The notes beneath the pieces were generated by a model. The model was given only the letters and a program-made list of their open reading frames with translations, was not told the origin of the DNA and did no database searches. A stretch of 64,000 nt of DNA from Sphingomonas glacialis (GTDB taxonomy: Bacteria > Pseudomonadota > Alphaproteobacteria > Sphingomonadales > Sphingomonadaceae): contig NZ_BNAQ01000005.1 of NCBI RefSeq assembly GCF_014653575.1, forward strand, positions 124,001 through 188,000. Reading direction: 5' to 3'. Position numbers and translations under genes: made by a program. Below are positions 7,596 to 16,204 of this stretch, piece after piece; position 1 is the stretch's first letter; every line of letters begins with the position of its first letter.

Positions 7596-10500
7596 CTAGT
7601 GGAAATCGTGGCTGCGGACCGGAATAAGGTCCGCATCCTCCTTCCCACCCGCCCGCGGCGGCCAGCTTTCGAGCGCGCGTTGCGCCGGCGGTTTCCACTC
7701 GGGCTTGCGGTCGCGCGGGTCGATCGTGCCGCCATGCGTCGCGCCGTCGCCCGGCATGGTGAGGCGTGGCAAATCGAGATCGCCGATCTGGCGGAGCATC
7801 CCCGTCAGATCGATGATGCGGTCGGCGATGACGTGCGTCACCCCGCTCTCGCTCTGCACGCGCCCGCTGATGCCGAGCATCGCTGCGCCCATCACGACGC
7901 GGCGCTGCGCCTCGAACCGGTCGGGCCACAGGATCGCATTGGCGATGCCGGTCTCGTCCTCGAGCGTCACGAACACCACCCCCTTCGCGCTCCCCGGACG
8001 CTGCCGCACCAGGATCAGCCCGGCGACCTCGACGCGGGTGCCGTCCTTCATCCCGCGCAGGTTGCCGCACCGCGTCACCCGTCGCCGCTCGAGCTCGCCG
8101 CGCAAAAAACTCAGCGGATGCGCGCGCAGCGACATCTGCGTCGCGCGATAATCCTCGACCACCTCGCGTCCGGCGGTGAGCGCCTTGAGCGTCACGCTCG
8201 GCTCGGTCGGCGATTCGATGGCGGCGAACAGCGGCAGCGGCTTCTGCCCGAGCGCCTTGACCTCCCACAGTGCCTTGCGGCGATCGATCCCGAAGCCGTG
8301 AAAGCCATCGGCCTGCGCGATCTTCTCGAGCGTCAGCAGCGACACGCCGGCGCGACGCCAGACATCCTCGATCGACGCGAACGGCCGGTCGCCGCGCGCG
8401 ATGAGGATGCGGCCCGCCTCGGCGCCCGAGATGCCGAGGATGATGCGCAGGCCAAGGCGGAGGGGCAATGTCACTCCTCCCGCTCGCGGGAGGGGCTGGG
8501 CTCGCGCTCCATTGCAAGCGGTACCGTGTGATACGCCGGTCGTGCCCACCCCTCGGTCCCCTCCCGCAAGCGGGAGGGGAGGAAGCAGGATCGTATCCCA
8601 CTCGCTGCGGTTGACGCACACCGGCGCGATCCGCACGCCATGCTCGCGCGCATCGCGCACGATCTGCGCCGGCGCGTAGAACCCCATCGGCTGCGCGTTG
8701 AGCAGCGCGGCGCAGAACACATCCGGATGGTGGCACTTCATCCAGCTCGACGCATACGCGATCTTGGCGAAACTCGCGGCATGGCTCTCGGGAAAGCCAT
8801 AGCTGCCGAACCCCTCGATCTGCTTGACCAGCCGCTCGGCGAAATCGAGCGAAATGCCGTTGCCGAGCATGCCGTTGATCAACTTGTCGCGGAATTCGCC
8901 GACCCCGCCGGTCATCTTGAAGGTCGCCATCGCGCGGCGCAGCCGGTCGGCCTCGCCGGGCGTGAACCCCGCCCCGACGATCGCGACGAGCATCGCCTGC
9001 TCCTGGAACAGCGGCACGCCGAGCGTCTTCTTGAGCACGCCCTCGAGCGCGGCATTGGGATATTCGATCTTCTCCTTCTGTTCGCGCCGCTTGAGATAGG
9101 GGTGGACCATGTCGCCCTGGATCGGCCCCGGCCGCACGATCGCGACCTGGATCGCGATGTCGTAGAATTCCTTGGGCTTCATCCGCGGCAGCATCGACAT
9201 CTGCGCGCGGCTCTCGATCTGGAAGGTGCCGAGCGTGTCGGCCTGCTGGATCATCGCATAGGTCGCAGGGTCGTCGACCTGCATCTCGGGGCTGTCGAGC
9301 CGGATATCGATGCCCTTATGCTCGCGCAGCAGATCGAAGCTGCGGCGCATGCACCCCAACATCCCGAGCCCGAGGATATCGACCTTCATCAGCCCGATCT
9401 CCTCGATGTCGAGCTTCTCCCATTCGACCACGCGGCGGTCGATCATCGCAGCGGGCTCGACCGGCACGAGTTCGTCGAGCCGGTCGTGCGACAGCACGAA
9501 GCCGCCGGGATGCTGCGACAGGTGCCGCGGCGTGCCGATCAATTGCGTCGCGAGCTCGAGCGTCAGCGCGAGCCGCGGCTCGGTCGCATCGAGGTTGAGC
9601 GCCTCGACATGCTCGAGCGGGACGCCGTCGTTCGACCAGCCCCATACTTGCGAGGCGAGCGCCGCGGTCATGTCCTCGGGCAGCCCGAGCGCCTTGCCGA
9701 CCTCGCGCACCGCGCCGCGCGAGCGATAGCGGCTGACGACCGCGGTCAGCGCGGCATGGTGCTGGCCATAGGTCTCGTAGATCCACTGGATCACGTCCTC
9801 GCGCCGCTCATGCTCGAAATCGACGTCGATATCGGGTGGCTCGCGCCGCTCGGTCGAGATAAAGCGCTCGAACAGCAAGGTATGGACGATCGGATCGATC
9901 GAGGTGATGCCGAGCACGAAGCAGATCACCGAATTCGCCGCCGATCCGCGCCCCTGGCACAATATGCCCTGGCTGCGCGCGAAGCGGACGATCGAATTGA
10001 CGGTGAGGAAATAGGGCGCATAGCCCATCGTCTCGACCAGGCCGAGTTCGTGCTCGAGCAGCTTGGTGTATTCGGGCGGTGGGGCGCCCTGGAAGCGGTC
10101 GGACAGCGCGTCGCGCGCCATCGTCGCGAGCGCGTCCTGCGGGGTGCGCTGGCTGATCACCACTTCGTCGGGATAGCGATACTGGTTCTTCAGCTCGCGC
10201 AGCGAGAAGGTGCAGCGCTCGACGATCGCCTCGGCCGCGGCGAGCGCGCGCGGATGGTGCTTGAAGCGCCGCGCCATCTCGGCGGGGCCCTTGAGGTGCC
10301 GGTCGGCGCTGCGTTCGCGCGCATGGCCGAGGTCGTCGATCGTGCAGCGGTGGCGGATCGCGGTGACGACGTCCTGCAGCATCCGGCGCTGCGGCACGTC
10401 ATAGAGCACGTCGCCGGTCGCGAGCGGGGTGAGGCCATAATGCTGCGCCTGCGCATCGAGGCTATGGAGCCGCTGCGCATCGCCGGGGCGGCGGTGCTGC

Positions 10501-10985
10501 GTCAGGCAGAGATGGCCGCGATTGCCGAACACGTCGGCCATCCAGCGCAGCGCTTCGGCATCCTCGGCATAGGTTTCGGTCAGCCCGGGAACCAGTGCTG
10601 CGACCAGCCCCTCGGCATGCTGCGCGACATCCTCCCAATGCAGGAAGCATTGCCCCTTCTCGCCCTTTTGCGGATCGGCGCGGCCCTTGCCGAGTGTCAG
10701 CAGCCGCGTGAGCCGGCTCCACGCCGCGCGATCTTCGGGCCAGACGAGCACCGACGTCCCGTCGACCAGATCGAGCCGGCACCCCGCAACGAGCCGGATC
10801 GGGCGGATCGCCGACAGTTCCTCGGTCGCGACCAGTGCGCGCACCACGCCGCCGACCGAGTTGCGGTCGGTCACCCCGATCGCCGGCATTCCCGTCAACA
10901 CCGCGGCCTTGACGAGATCGTCGGGCGACGATGCGCCGCGCAGGAAACTGTAATGCGTCGTCACTTGCAATTCAGACCAGATCAT
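7596..10985 (-). CDS. dnaE2: Error-prone DNA polymerase III alpha subunit DnaE2
   Basis: 1129 residues. Order: N-terminal PHP domain (VTTHYSFLRGASSPDDLV at about 8-25), polymerase core with GRGSAANSVICFVLG and the catalytic PDIDVDFEHERR, finger/thumb regions, and a C-terminal OB fold (VEVAGLILVRQRPGSAKG). DnaE2 works with ImuA and ImuB in translesion synthesis after damage. It carries an in-frame palindromic element at 8474-8585 that adds about 37 residues between NRSEWDTIL and LRLGLRIILG, where relatives have a short join. No LexA box is seen in the 57 bp before the start, and imuAB lies upstream on the same strand, separated by an antiparallel toxin-antitoxin pair. Confidence 0.93.
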   Translation of the reverse strand: MIWSELQVTTHYSFLRGASSPDDLVKAAVLTGMPAIGVTDRNSVGGVVRALVATEELSAIRPIRLVAGCRLDLVDGTSVLVWPEDRAAWSRLTRLLTLGKGRADPQKGEKGQCFLHWEDVAQHAEGLVAALVPGLTETYAEDAEALRWMADVFGNRGHLCLTQHRRPGDAQRLHSLDAQAQHYGLTPLATGDVLYDVPQRRMLQDVVTAIRHRCTIDDLGHARERSADRHLKGPAEMARRFKHHPRALAAAEAIVERCTFSLRELKNQYRYPDEVVISQRTPQDALATMARDALSDRFQGAPPPEYTKLLEHELGLVETMGYAPYFLTVNSIVRFARSQGILCQGRGSAANSVICFVLGITSIDPIVHTLLFERFISTERREPPDIDVDFEHERREDVIQWIYETYGQHHAALTAVVSRYRSRGAVREVGKALGLPEDMTAALASQVWGWSNDGVPLEHVEALNLDATEPRLALTLELATQLIGTPRHLSQHPGGFVLSHDRLDELVPVEPAAMIDRRVVEWEKLDIEEIGLMKVDILGLGMLGCMRRSFDLLREHKGIDIRLDSPEMQVDDPATYAMIQQADTLGTFQIESRAQMSMLPRMKPKEFYDIAIQVAIVRPGPIQGDMVHPYLKRREQKEKIEYPNAALEGVLKKTLGVPLFQEQAMLVAIVGAGFTPGEADRLRRAMATFKMTGGVGEFRDKLINGMLGNGISLDFAERLVKQIEGFGSYGFPESHAASFAKIAYASSWMKCHHPDVFCAALLNAQPMGFYAPAQIVRDAREHGVRIAPVCVNRSEWDTILLPPLPLAGGDRGVGTTGVSHGTACNGARAQPLPRAGGVTLPLRLGLRIILGISGAEAGRILIARGDRPFASIEDVWRRAGVSLLTLEKIAQADGFHGFGIDRRKALWEVKALGQKPLPLFAAIESPTEPSVTLKALTAGREVVEDYRATQMSLRAHPLSFLRGELERRRVTRCGNLRGMKDGTRVEVAGLILVRQRPGSAKGVVFVTLEDETGIANAILWPDRFEAQRRVVMGAAMLGISGRVQSESGVTHVIADRIIDLTGMLRQIGDLDLPRLTMPGDGATHGGTIDPRDRKPEWKPPAQRALESWPPRAGGKEDADLIPVRSHDFH
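8474..8585. repeat. Palindromic element, family A, inside dnaE2
   Basis: Two hairpins: CTCCTCCCGCTCGCGGGAGG at the left and CCCCTCCCGCAAGCGGGAGG at the right, about 55 bp apart. The element is read through in frame by dnaE2 and encodes PPLPLAGG and QPLPRAGG at its two ends. Confidence 0.85.
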
Positions 10986-11042
10986 TGCCCGAATCTGGCG
11001 AAGTGACTATAAGAAGTGACCAGTTCGGCAGGAGCAAAGCCC

Positions 11043-11315
11043 ATGACGAAGATGATCGGCGCGGCGGAATTCAAGGCCAAATGCCTGGCGATCCTCGACG
11101 AGGTCCAGGCAAGCGGCGAATCGATCACCATCACCAAGCGCGGCAAGCCGGTTGCGACCGTGTCGGCGGTGGCCGAAAAGACCGCCCCCGTGGCACGGTT
11201 CGGTATGATGAAGGGGTCTGTGACATGGGCACCCGGAGTAGACCCTACCGCCCCGGTCGATCCCGACTGGGAAGCGGAGTGGGAGGCCAATAATCCTGCC
11301 GAGCTGTATCGGTGA
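11043..11315 (+). CDS. Phd/YefM-type antitoxin (VapB partner)
   Basis: 90 residues. The N-terminal half has the Phd/YefM fold signature: IGAAEFKAKCLAILDEV, then ITITKRGKPVATVSAV. The C-terminal half is acidic with tryptophans and prolines (DPDWEAEWEANNP), fit to wrap the toxin. It would neutralise the PIN toxin encoded immediately downstream and repress the shared promoter. AGGAG precedes ATG 11043. The stop codon overlaps the toxin start (GTGA). The pair lies on the opposite strand between imuB and dnaE2. Confidence 0.88.
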   Translation: MTKMIGAAEFKAKCLAILDEVQASGESITITKRGKPVATVSAVAEKTAPVARFGMMKGSVTWAPGVDPTAPVDPDWEAEWEANNPAELYR

Positions 11316-11722
11316 TCCTGTTCGATACGCACGTCCTGATCTGGTTCGCCGATGGCGACCCGCGCCTCGGAAAGGTTGCGGGAAACACCGTGGCCGACGC
11401 GATCGGATCGGGGGAGGCGCTCTTCGCCGCGATCAGTATGTGGGAAATCGGGATGCTCGTCGCGCGGCGCAACGTGACGCTCGCCATGCCGCCCGAGATT
11501 TGGATCGAGCGTTTGGTGGAGGTAGGGCTCGTCATTGCCGACATGACCCGCCAGATCGCGTTGGACGCGGGGAGCCTGCCGCGTGAGATCCACGGCGACC
11601 CGTGCGACCGGATCATCATGGCGACCGCGCGAGCGTACAATTGCCCGCTGCTGACCGCCGATACCCGCCTGCTCGACTATGGCCGCGAGGGGCGCCTCAA
11701 GGCGATCGACGCGCGGCGCTGA
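11312..11722 (+). CDS. vapC: PIN domain toxin, VapC family
   Basis: 136 residues starting with GTG that overlaps the antitoxin stop. The PIN-domain acidic residues are all present: D5 in FDTHVLIW, E45 in MWEIGML, D96/D99 in GDPCDRIIMATA and D117 in TADTRLL. Such proteins are Mg2+-dependent ribonucleases that usually cut tRNA or rRNA. The stop is only 8 bp from the stop of convergent imuB, so transcripts from the two genes must overlap or end very close together. All active-site residues are kept, so the toxin appears intact. Confidence 0.9.
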   Translation: MILFDTHVLIWFADGDPRLGKVAGNTVADAIGSGEALFAAISMWEIGMLVARRNVTLAMPPEIWIERLVEVGLVIADMTRQIALDAGSLPREIHGDPCDRIIMATARAYNCPLLTADTRLLDYGREGRLKAIDARR

Positions 11723-11730
11723 GCCGCCGC

Positions 11731-14022
11731 TCATCCGAACGACCCGTGCATGAACCAGGCGAGGTCGCCCGTCTCGCCGCGTTCGCCATCGCCGCGGCGG
11801 AACAGCCAGAAGCGGTGGCCGGCCTCGTCTTCGACCTGGAAATAGTCGCGCACGCTGTGGCGCTCGGTCCCGCGCTTCCACCATTCACCGAGGATCCGCT
11901 CGGGGCCATCGGCGCGCACGACGCGGTGCGCCATGCCGCGCCAGGTGAAGCGCTTGGGCGGCTGGTCGGGGAGTTCCGCCAGCACATGGTCGAGCAATTC
12001 GGGGCGGTGCAGCAGTCGCACCGGGCGTGGCCAGCGCGAGTCCCACGGGTGGAGCGCGACCGAGCGATCGAGCTGGCGGACATCGTCGGGCTTGAGCTTT
12101 GCCGCCGCGCGCGCCGGCGGATCGAGCGGCGGCGCGGCGGCGATCGAGCGTTCGGGCACGTCGCTCTCGACCGGGATCGTGCGCCACAGCGCGTGGCTTC
12201 CGATCCGGTTGGCGAGCGTGTCGATCAGCGGCGCGAGGTCGGGCGCCTGGTCCTCGAGCGTCTCGGCGAACGCCTCGGCGCCGAGCGAATCGGCACGGCG
12301 GACGTGGAGCGCGAGCGCATCGATGCCGTAGCCCGGCGCGATCTCCTCGATCCGCCGCAGCGTCAGCCGCAGTAGATGCGCGCCGTCGCGCGTCGGGCGG
12401 GCGAGGCCGATCCGCAGTCGCTGCGGCACGCCGTCGATCCGGTCGGCGACGAGCTCGACCGCCCGCGCGCCGAGCCCGGCCTGGCCGAGTGCGGTGACGA
12501 GGCGTGGCATCAGCTGGCCGAGCCAATGTTCGATCGCCTCGGCGGTGGCGATCGGTTCGGCGAAGCGCTGCACCACGCCGATCGGCTCGGGCACGGGCAC
12601 GGGGTCGAGCGGTTCGGGGAGCCGCCCGCTCGCCTGGTCGAGCCGCGCGACGAGCGCGCCGCCGAAACGCCGCGCGAGCGGGGCGCGCGGGAGCGCGGCA
12701 AGCTGGCCGATCGTCTCGATGCCGAGCCGCTTGAGCAGCTCGATCGCGCGGCTGTCGAGCCGGAGCGCGCGGGTGGGCAGGGGGGCGAGCGCGTCGATAT
12801 GGGCGGCGGGCGGGCAGACCAATATTCCGTCATCCCCGCGAAAGCGGGGATCCCGCTTCTTCTCCACTGCCGAAGAAGAAGCGGGACCCCTGCTTTCGCG
12901 GGAGTGACGGGGGGTAGGGGCAGGCGAGACCGCAAACCGCGCGAGCGCCCACGCCGCGCCCGGCGTATCCGCCACCGCGACGCGCGCGGTGAAGCCGAGC
13001 CGCGCGAGGATGCGCACGATCCGCCGCGCCATCGCCGCCTCGCCGCCGAACAGATGCGCGACGCCGCTGATATCGAGGAACAGTCCGTCCTCGCCCGACG
13101 GCATCACCACTGGGCACCAGCGCCGCGCGGCAAGCGTCGCCAGCCGAAGCAACGCGGCGCGGTCGCCCGCGGGGTCGGCGGGGCGAATGTCGAGCTCGGG
13201 CACCAGCGCGCGCGCCTGCGTCACCGCCATGCCCGGCGCGAGCCCGAGCGCGCGCGCGGCGGGGCAGGCGGCGGCGATGACGAGCTGGTTGCCGGATTGG
13301 AGCGAGGTAATGCGGGGCGGCGGGGGCGATTCTGCCACACCGCCGTTCGTCACCCCGGCCTTGTGCCGGGGTCCACCCGTTACCGCACCCTGCCGCCCGA
13401 GTGGAGGCGTGGACCCCGGCACAAGGCCGGGGTGACGGAGGGGGGGGCACGGGGCAGGCGCTGGTGCTTGTCCTTCCCCCCCTGGAAGAGCGTCAGCTGA
13501 GCAGCGCCCCGCGCATTTCAGGCCATGCCGGGGGCATGGTCGATCGGGCGCTGGGACGGGGGTGGAAGGAACGTGCGGCACCCCTTTACTCCCCTCCCTG
13601 GAAGGGAGGGGTAGGGGGTGGGTCGGCCTAGGGCGGGCGTTGCCCTCGCCGCGGGCCGACCCACCCCCAGCCCCTCCCTTCCAGGGAGGGGAGGCAGAAG
13701 ATGCAGCCCGCGCATCGCGCAGCGGCGTCCGCCCCTCATCCGGCGGCATCGCCTTGAACGGATGCGGTGCAGCTTCGCTCACGCGTCCCGCGCTGCGATG
13801 GCGTGCGTTCGCGTCGAGTTCCTCGCTCCGTGCCCAGCGCGCGCCAGGCCGCCAGCCGCCACCGCGCGGCACCGAGCACGCCACCGCCTGCTCGCGCGCG
13901 ACGGCCTCGGCGTGGCCCTGCGGATCTACGCTGGCGCCCTCAAGCGGCGCGGCTGAGCGCTCGGCCTGCGCCAGCCGTTCGATCGACCAGTCGGGCAGGT
14001 AGAGCGAGGCGACCCGTTTCAT
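11731..14022 (-). CDS. imuB: ImuB-like Y-family polymerase homologue with palindrome insertions
   Basis: 763 residues, about 250 more than a usual ImuB. The N-terminus (MKRVASLYLPDWSIERLA) and the parts from about residue 245 (LVIAAACPAARALGLAPGMAV, DGLFLDISGVAHLFGG, RLGIETIGQLAALPRAPL) match ImuB, a catalytically inactive Y-family protein that bridges DnaE2 and the clamp. The stretch in between (about 30-240) and one near 360-390 are low-complexity and coincide with three palindromic elements of three families, all read through without a stop. The start overlaps imuA by 83 bp. If unprocessed, the protein has a long disordered insert close to the N-terminus; loss of function is possible. Confidence 0.85.
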   Translation of the reverse strand: MKRVASLYLPDWSIERLAQAERSAAPLEGASVDPQGHAEAVAREQAVACSVPRGGGWRPGARWARSEELDANARHRSAGRVSEAAPHPFKAMPPDEGRTPLRDARAASSASPPWKGGAGGGSARGEGNARPRPTHPLPLPSREGSKGVPHVPSTPVPAPDRPCPRHGLKCAGRCSADALPGGEGQAPAPAPCPPLRHPGLVPGSTPPLGRQGAVTGGPRHKAGVTNGGVAESPPPPRITSLQSGNQLVIAAACPAARALGLAPGMAVTQARALVPELDIRPADPAGDRAALLRLATLAARRWCPVVMPSGEDGLFLDISGVAHLFGGEAAMARRIVRILARLGFTARVAVADTPGAAWALARFAVSPAPTPRHSRESRGPASSSAVEKKRDPRFRGDDGILVCPPAAHIDALAPLPTRALRLDSRAIELLKRLGIETIGQLAALPRAPLARRFGGALVARLDQASGRLPEPLDPVPVPEPIGVVQRFAEPIATAEAIEHWLGQLMPRLVTALGQAGLGARAVELVADRIDGVPQRLRIGLARPTRDGAHLLRLTLRRIEEIAPGYGIDALALHVRRADSLGAEAFAETLEDQAPDLAPLIDTLANRIGSHALWRTIPVESDVPERSIAAAPPLDPPARAAAKLKPDDVRQLDRSVALHPWDSRWPRPVRLLHRPELLDHVLAELPDQPPKRFTWRGMAHRVVRADGPERILGEWWKRGTERHSVRDYFQVEDEAGHRFWLFRRGDGERGETGDLAWFMHGSFG
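12828..12909. repeat. Palindromic element, GTCATCCC family (C), inside imuB
   Basis: Left arm CGTCATCCCCGCGAAAGCGG and right arm CCCCTGCTTTCGCGGGAGTG flank a central inverted GCTTCTTC/GAAGAAGC hairpin. In the imuB frame the ends encode PRHSRES and PRFRGDDG. Length about 82 bp. Confidence 0.85.
13348..13437. repeat. Palindromic element, GTCACCCCGG family (B), inside imuB
   Basis: Left arm CGTCACCCCGGCCTTGTGCC and right arm GGCACAAGGCCGGGGTGACG are perfect complements; each also forms its own hairpin. In the imuB frame the ends encode RHPGLVPGST and PRHKAGVT. Length 90 bp. Confidence 0.9.
13589..13692. repeat. Palindromic element, family A, inside imuB
   Basis: Left arm CTCCCCTCCCTGGAAGGGAG and right arm CTCCCTTCCAGGGAGGGGAG, with GGGGGTGGGTCGG and CCGACCCACCCCC paired inside. 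In the imuB frame the ends encode SPPWKGGAGGG and PLPLPSREG. Length about 104 bp. Confidence 0.85.
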
Positions 14023-14698
14023 CGCATGCCTCCATCATCCAATCGGCGGATTCGCCGCCGCGTTGGCGGACCAGCTCCACCTGCCATCGCGCCCGCCCGA
14101 CGCCCGCATCGCCGACCGGCAGCGGTGCGGAGGGCGCCGAGGCGATCCGCCAGCGCGTCATCGCCGCCGAGGGCACGGCGAGCGGGTTCCCACCCTCTCG
14201 CGCATGGCGCTTCATCAACAAGGCGATCGTCTTCCCGCCCTCGGCCGCAAGCTGCAGCCGCCGCGTATTGGGCATCGCCGCGCGCTTGACCTCGCCGACC
14301 ACCGCGCCGAGCCCGCGATGCCGCAGGCCCTCCTCCATCAGCGCAAGCAGCTCGGCATCGTCGCCCGCCTCGGCATAGATCAGCCGCCCCGGCGCGAGAC
14401 CCGCCTGGTAGAGCCCCGGTGCGAACAGGTCGCGCCGCCGCACCACCCACAGCACCGGCCCCCAGGCGCGCGCCGCGATCCCCGCCATGAACAAGGTCGC
14501 CGCCGCATCGTCCGACGGGGCAGGACTCGCCGCGGAAATCTCGTGGAGCGAATCGAGTCGCAGCCCGCCCGGCGCGAGCCGTTCGTCGATCGGCGCGATC
14601 CCGAAAGGCAGCACCGGGCGCCGACGCAGCCCGTCGCTTTCCACCTTCTTGAGGCTTTCGCGAAGCTCGGCGATGATGGCAGGACAGGACACGGGCAC
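13940..14698 (-). CDS. imuA: ImuA, RecA-like mutasome factor
   Basis: 252 residues. The pattern PFGIAPIDERLAPGGLRLDSLHEI near residue 30, GPVLWVVRRRDLFAPGLYQAGL and AAMTRWRIASAPS is that of ImuA, a RecA/SulA-like protein required with ImuB and DnaE2 for induced mutagenesis. No intact Walker A is visible, as usual for ImuA. The start is GTG at 14698 (another GTG two codons later). A LexA box lies 18 nt upstream. The gene overlaps imuB by 83 bp, indicating a coupled operon transcribed away from the divergent dehydrogenase genes. Confidence 0.85.
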   Translation of the reverse strand: MPVSCPAIIAELRESLKKVESDGLRRRPVLPFGIAPIDERLAPGGLRLDSLHEISAASPAPSDDAAATLFMAGIAARAWGPVLWVVRRRDLFAPGLYQAGLAPGRLIYAEAGDDAELLALMEEGLRHRGLGAVVGEVKRAAMPNTRRLQLAAEGGKTIALLMKRHAREGGNPLAVPSAAMTRWRIASAPSAPLPVGDAGVGRARWQVELVRQRGGESADWMMEACDETGRLALPARLVDRTAGAGRALSRAA

Positions 14699-14715
14699 GA
14701 CTCACTTGAAGCATC

Positions 14716-14730
14716 GTTCCTATTTTGTTC
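14716..14730. promoter_or_regulatory. LexA binding site (SOS box)
   Basis: GTTCCTATTTTGTTC is a perfect alphaproteobacterial SOS box, GTTC-N7-GTTC. It lies 18 nt upstream of the imuA start and 163 bp upstream of the divergent E1alpha gene, so imuA-imuB is the likely target. Confidence 0.85.
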
Positions 14731-14892
14731 TCTTTGTCGCTACAGAGTCAAGCTGGTCCGTCATCCTCGCGCGACGGGTCGTCGCATTCCGTGACAAACG
14801 CCCCCTCGCCAAGCGCGTTGAAATTTTATAACAAGGCTCGAAGAACGATTCCGCCTGTCGGTCACAAGCCAGGCACGCGTTGTGGAGAGTAT

Positions 14893-16194
14893 ATGGCGAC
14901 CGACCGAGTCCCCGATCATTTGAAGCCCAATCTTGCGCCATTGTCGCTGTACGTGCCCGAACCCAAGTTCCGGCCGGGCGATGCGGTCGATTTCACGCAG
15001 GTGCCGATCCCGCCCGCGGGCAAGGCGCGTCGCCCCGATCCGGCGGATGCGGCCGATACGTTCATCGATCTCGCGTTCGATCTGGTGCGCGTGCTCGACG
15101 ACGAAGGCCAGGCGGTCGGCCCGTGGAATCCGCGCCTCTCGCCCGATACGCTGCGCGCGATGCTGCGCAGCATGGCGTTGGTCCGCGCGTTCGACGAGCG
15201 CATGTTTCGCGCGCAGCGCCAAGGCAAGACAAGCTTCTACATGAAGTGCACGGGCGAGGAGGCGGTCTCGGTCGCCGCCGCGCATGCGCTCGATTATGAA
15301 GACATGTGCTTCCCGTCGTACCGCCAGCAGGGCCTGCTGATCGCGCGCGGCTGGTCGATGGTCGACATGATGAACCAGATCTATTCGAACACCGCCGACC
15401 GGCTGCAGGGCAAGCAGCTGCCGATCATGTATTCGGTCAAGGAAGCGGGCTTCTTCTCGATCTCGGGCAACCTCACGACGCAATATCCGCAGGCCGTCGG
15501 CTGGGCAATGGCGAGCGCGGCCAAGGGCGACACGCGGATCGCGGCGACGTGGTGCGGCGACGGCTCGACCGCCGAGGGCGATTTCCATTCGGCTTGCACC
15601 TTCGCGAGCGTCTATCGCGCGCCGGTGATCTTCAACGTCGTCAACAATCAATGGGCGATTTCGAGCTTCTCGGGCTTTGCCGGCGCCGAATCGACGACCT
15701 TCGCGGCGCGCGCGGTCGGCTATGGCATCGCGGGCCTGCGTGTCGACGGCAACGATGCGCTCGCGGTCTATGCCGCGACCTTGTGGGCGGCCGAGCGCGC
15801 GCGGACCAATCAGGGGCCGACGCTGATCGAGCATTTCACCTATCGCGCCGAGGGCCATTCGACTTCGGACGATCCGGGCCAGTATCGCTCGGCTGGCGAG
15901 CCGACCGCCTGGCCGCTCGGCGATCCGATCAAGCGCCTCAAGGACCATCTCATCGCGCTCGGCGAATGGGACGAGGAGCGGCATGCGGCGCAGGACAAGG
16001 AATTGGCCGAGCAGGTCAAGGCGGCGCAGAAGCAGGCTGAGACCAACGGCGTGCTCGGCCACGGCCTGCACCAGCCGCTCGATACGCTGTTCGACGGCGT
16101 GTTCGAGGAAATGCCGTGGCATTTGCGCGAACAACAGGCGCAAATGATCGCCGAGGAGACCGCGAGCGGCCGGCCATGGGCGCGGAAAGCATGA
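14893..16194 (+). CDS. bkdA1: 2-oxoisovalerate dehydrogenase E1 component, alpha subunit
   Basis: 433 residues. Branched-chain 2-oxoacid dehydrogenase E1alpha: LVRAFDERMFRAQRQGKTSF and the thiamine-diphosphate motif GDGSTAEGDFHSACTFAS with NNQWAISS completing the GDG-x-NN pattern at about 220-255. YRAEGHSTSDDP is the phosphorylation-loop-like segment that orders around the active site. With E1beta it decarboxylates branched 2-oxoacids from Val, Leu and Ile and transfers the acyl group to lipoyl-E2. Start ATG 14893 follows GGAGAG. A palindromic element separates it from E1beta. Confidence 0.9.
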   Translation: MATDRVPDHLKPNLAPLSLYVPEPKFRPGDAVDFTQVPIPPAGKARRPDPADAADTFIDLAFDLVRVLDDEGQAVGPWNPRLSPDTLRAMLRSMALVRAFDERMFRAQRQGKTSFYMKCTGEEAVSVAAAHALDYEDMCFPSYRQQGLLIARGWSMVDMMNQIYSNTADRLQGKQLPIMYSVKEAGFFSISGNLTTQYPQAVGWAMASAAKGDTRIAATWCGDGSTAEGDFHSACTFASVYRAPVIFNVVNNQWAISSFSGFAGAESTTFAARAVGYGIAGLRVDGNDALAVYAATLWAAERARTNQGPTLIEHFTYRAEGHSTSDDPGQYRSAGEPTAWPLGDPIKRLKDHLIALGEWDEERHAAQDKELAEQVKAAQKQAETNGVLGHGLHQPLDTLFDGVFEEMPWHLREQQAQMIAEETASGRPWARKA

Positions 16195-16204
16195 GCGCCC
16201 CCCA

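Noticed and set aside
8640..11006. 788-codon plus-strand frame opposite dnaE2
   Set aside because: Antisense of the polymerase, with His/Arg/Asp-rich sequence and no recognisable domain.
10986..11042. Search for a LexA box before dnaE2
   Set aside because: Only one isolated GTTC is present, with no second half at N7, so no SOS box is called.
12828..13692. CRISPR-like array in imuB because of repeated hairpins
   Set aside because: The three elements belong to different families, are unevenly spaced and have no regular spacers or cas genes.
14180..14220. RHAREGGNP in ImuA, reminiscent of a family-C palindrome half
   Set aside because: No inverted partner is found nearby and the surrounding SAAMTRWRI is normal for ImuA; I treat it as native sequence.
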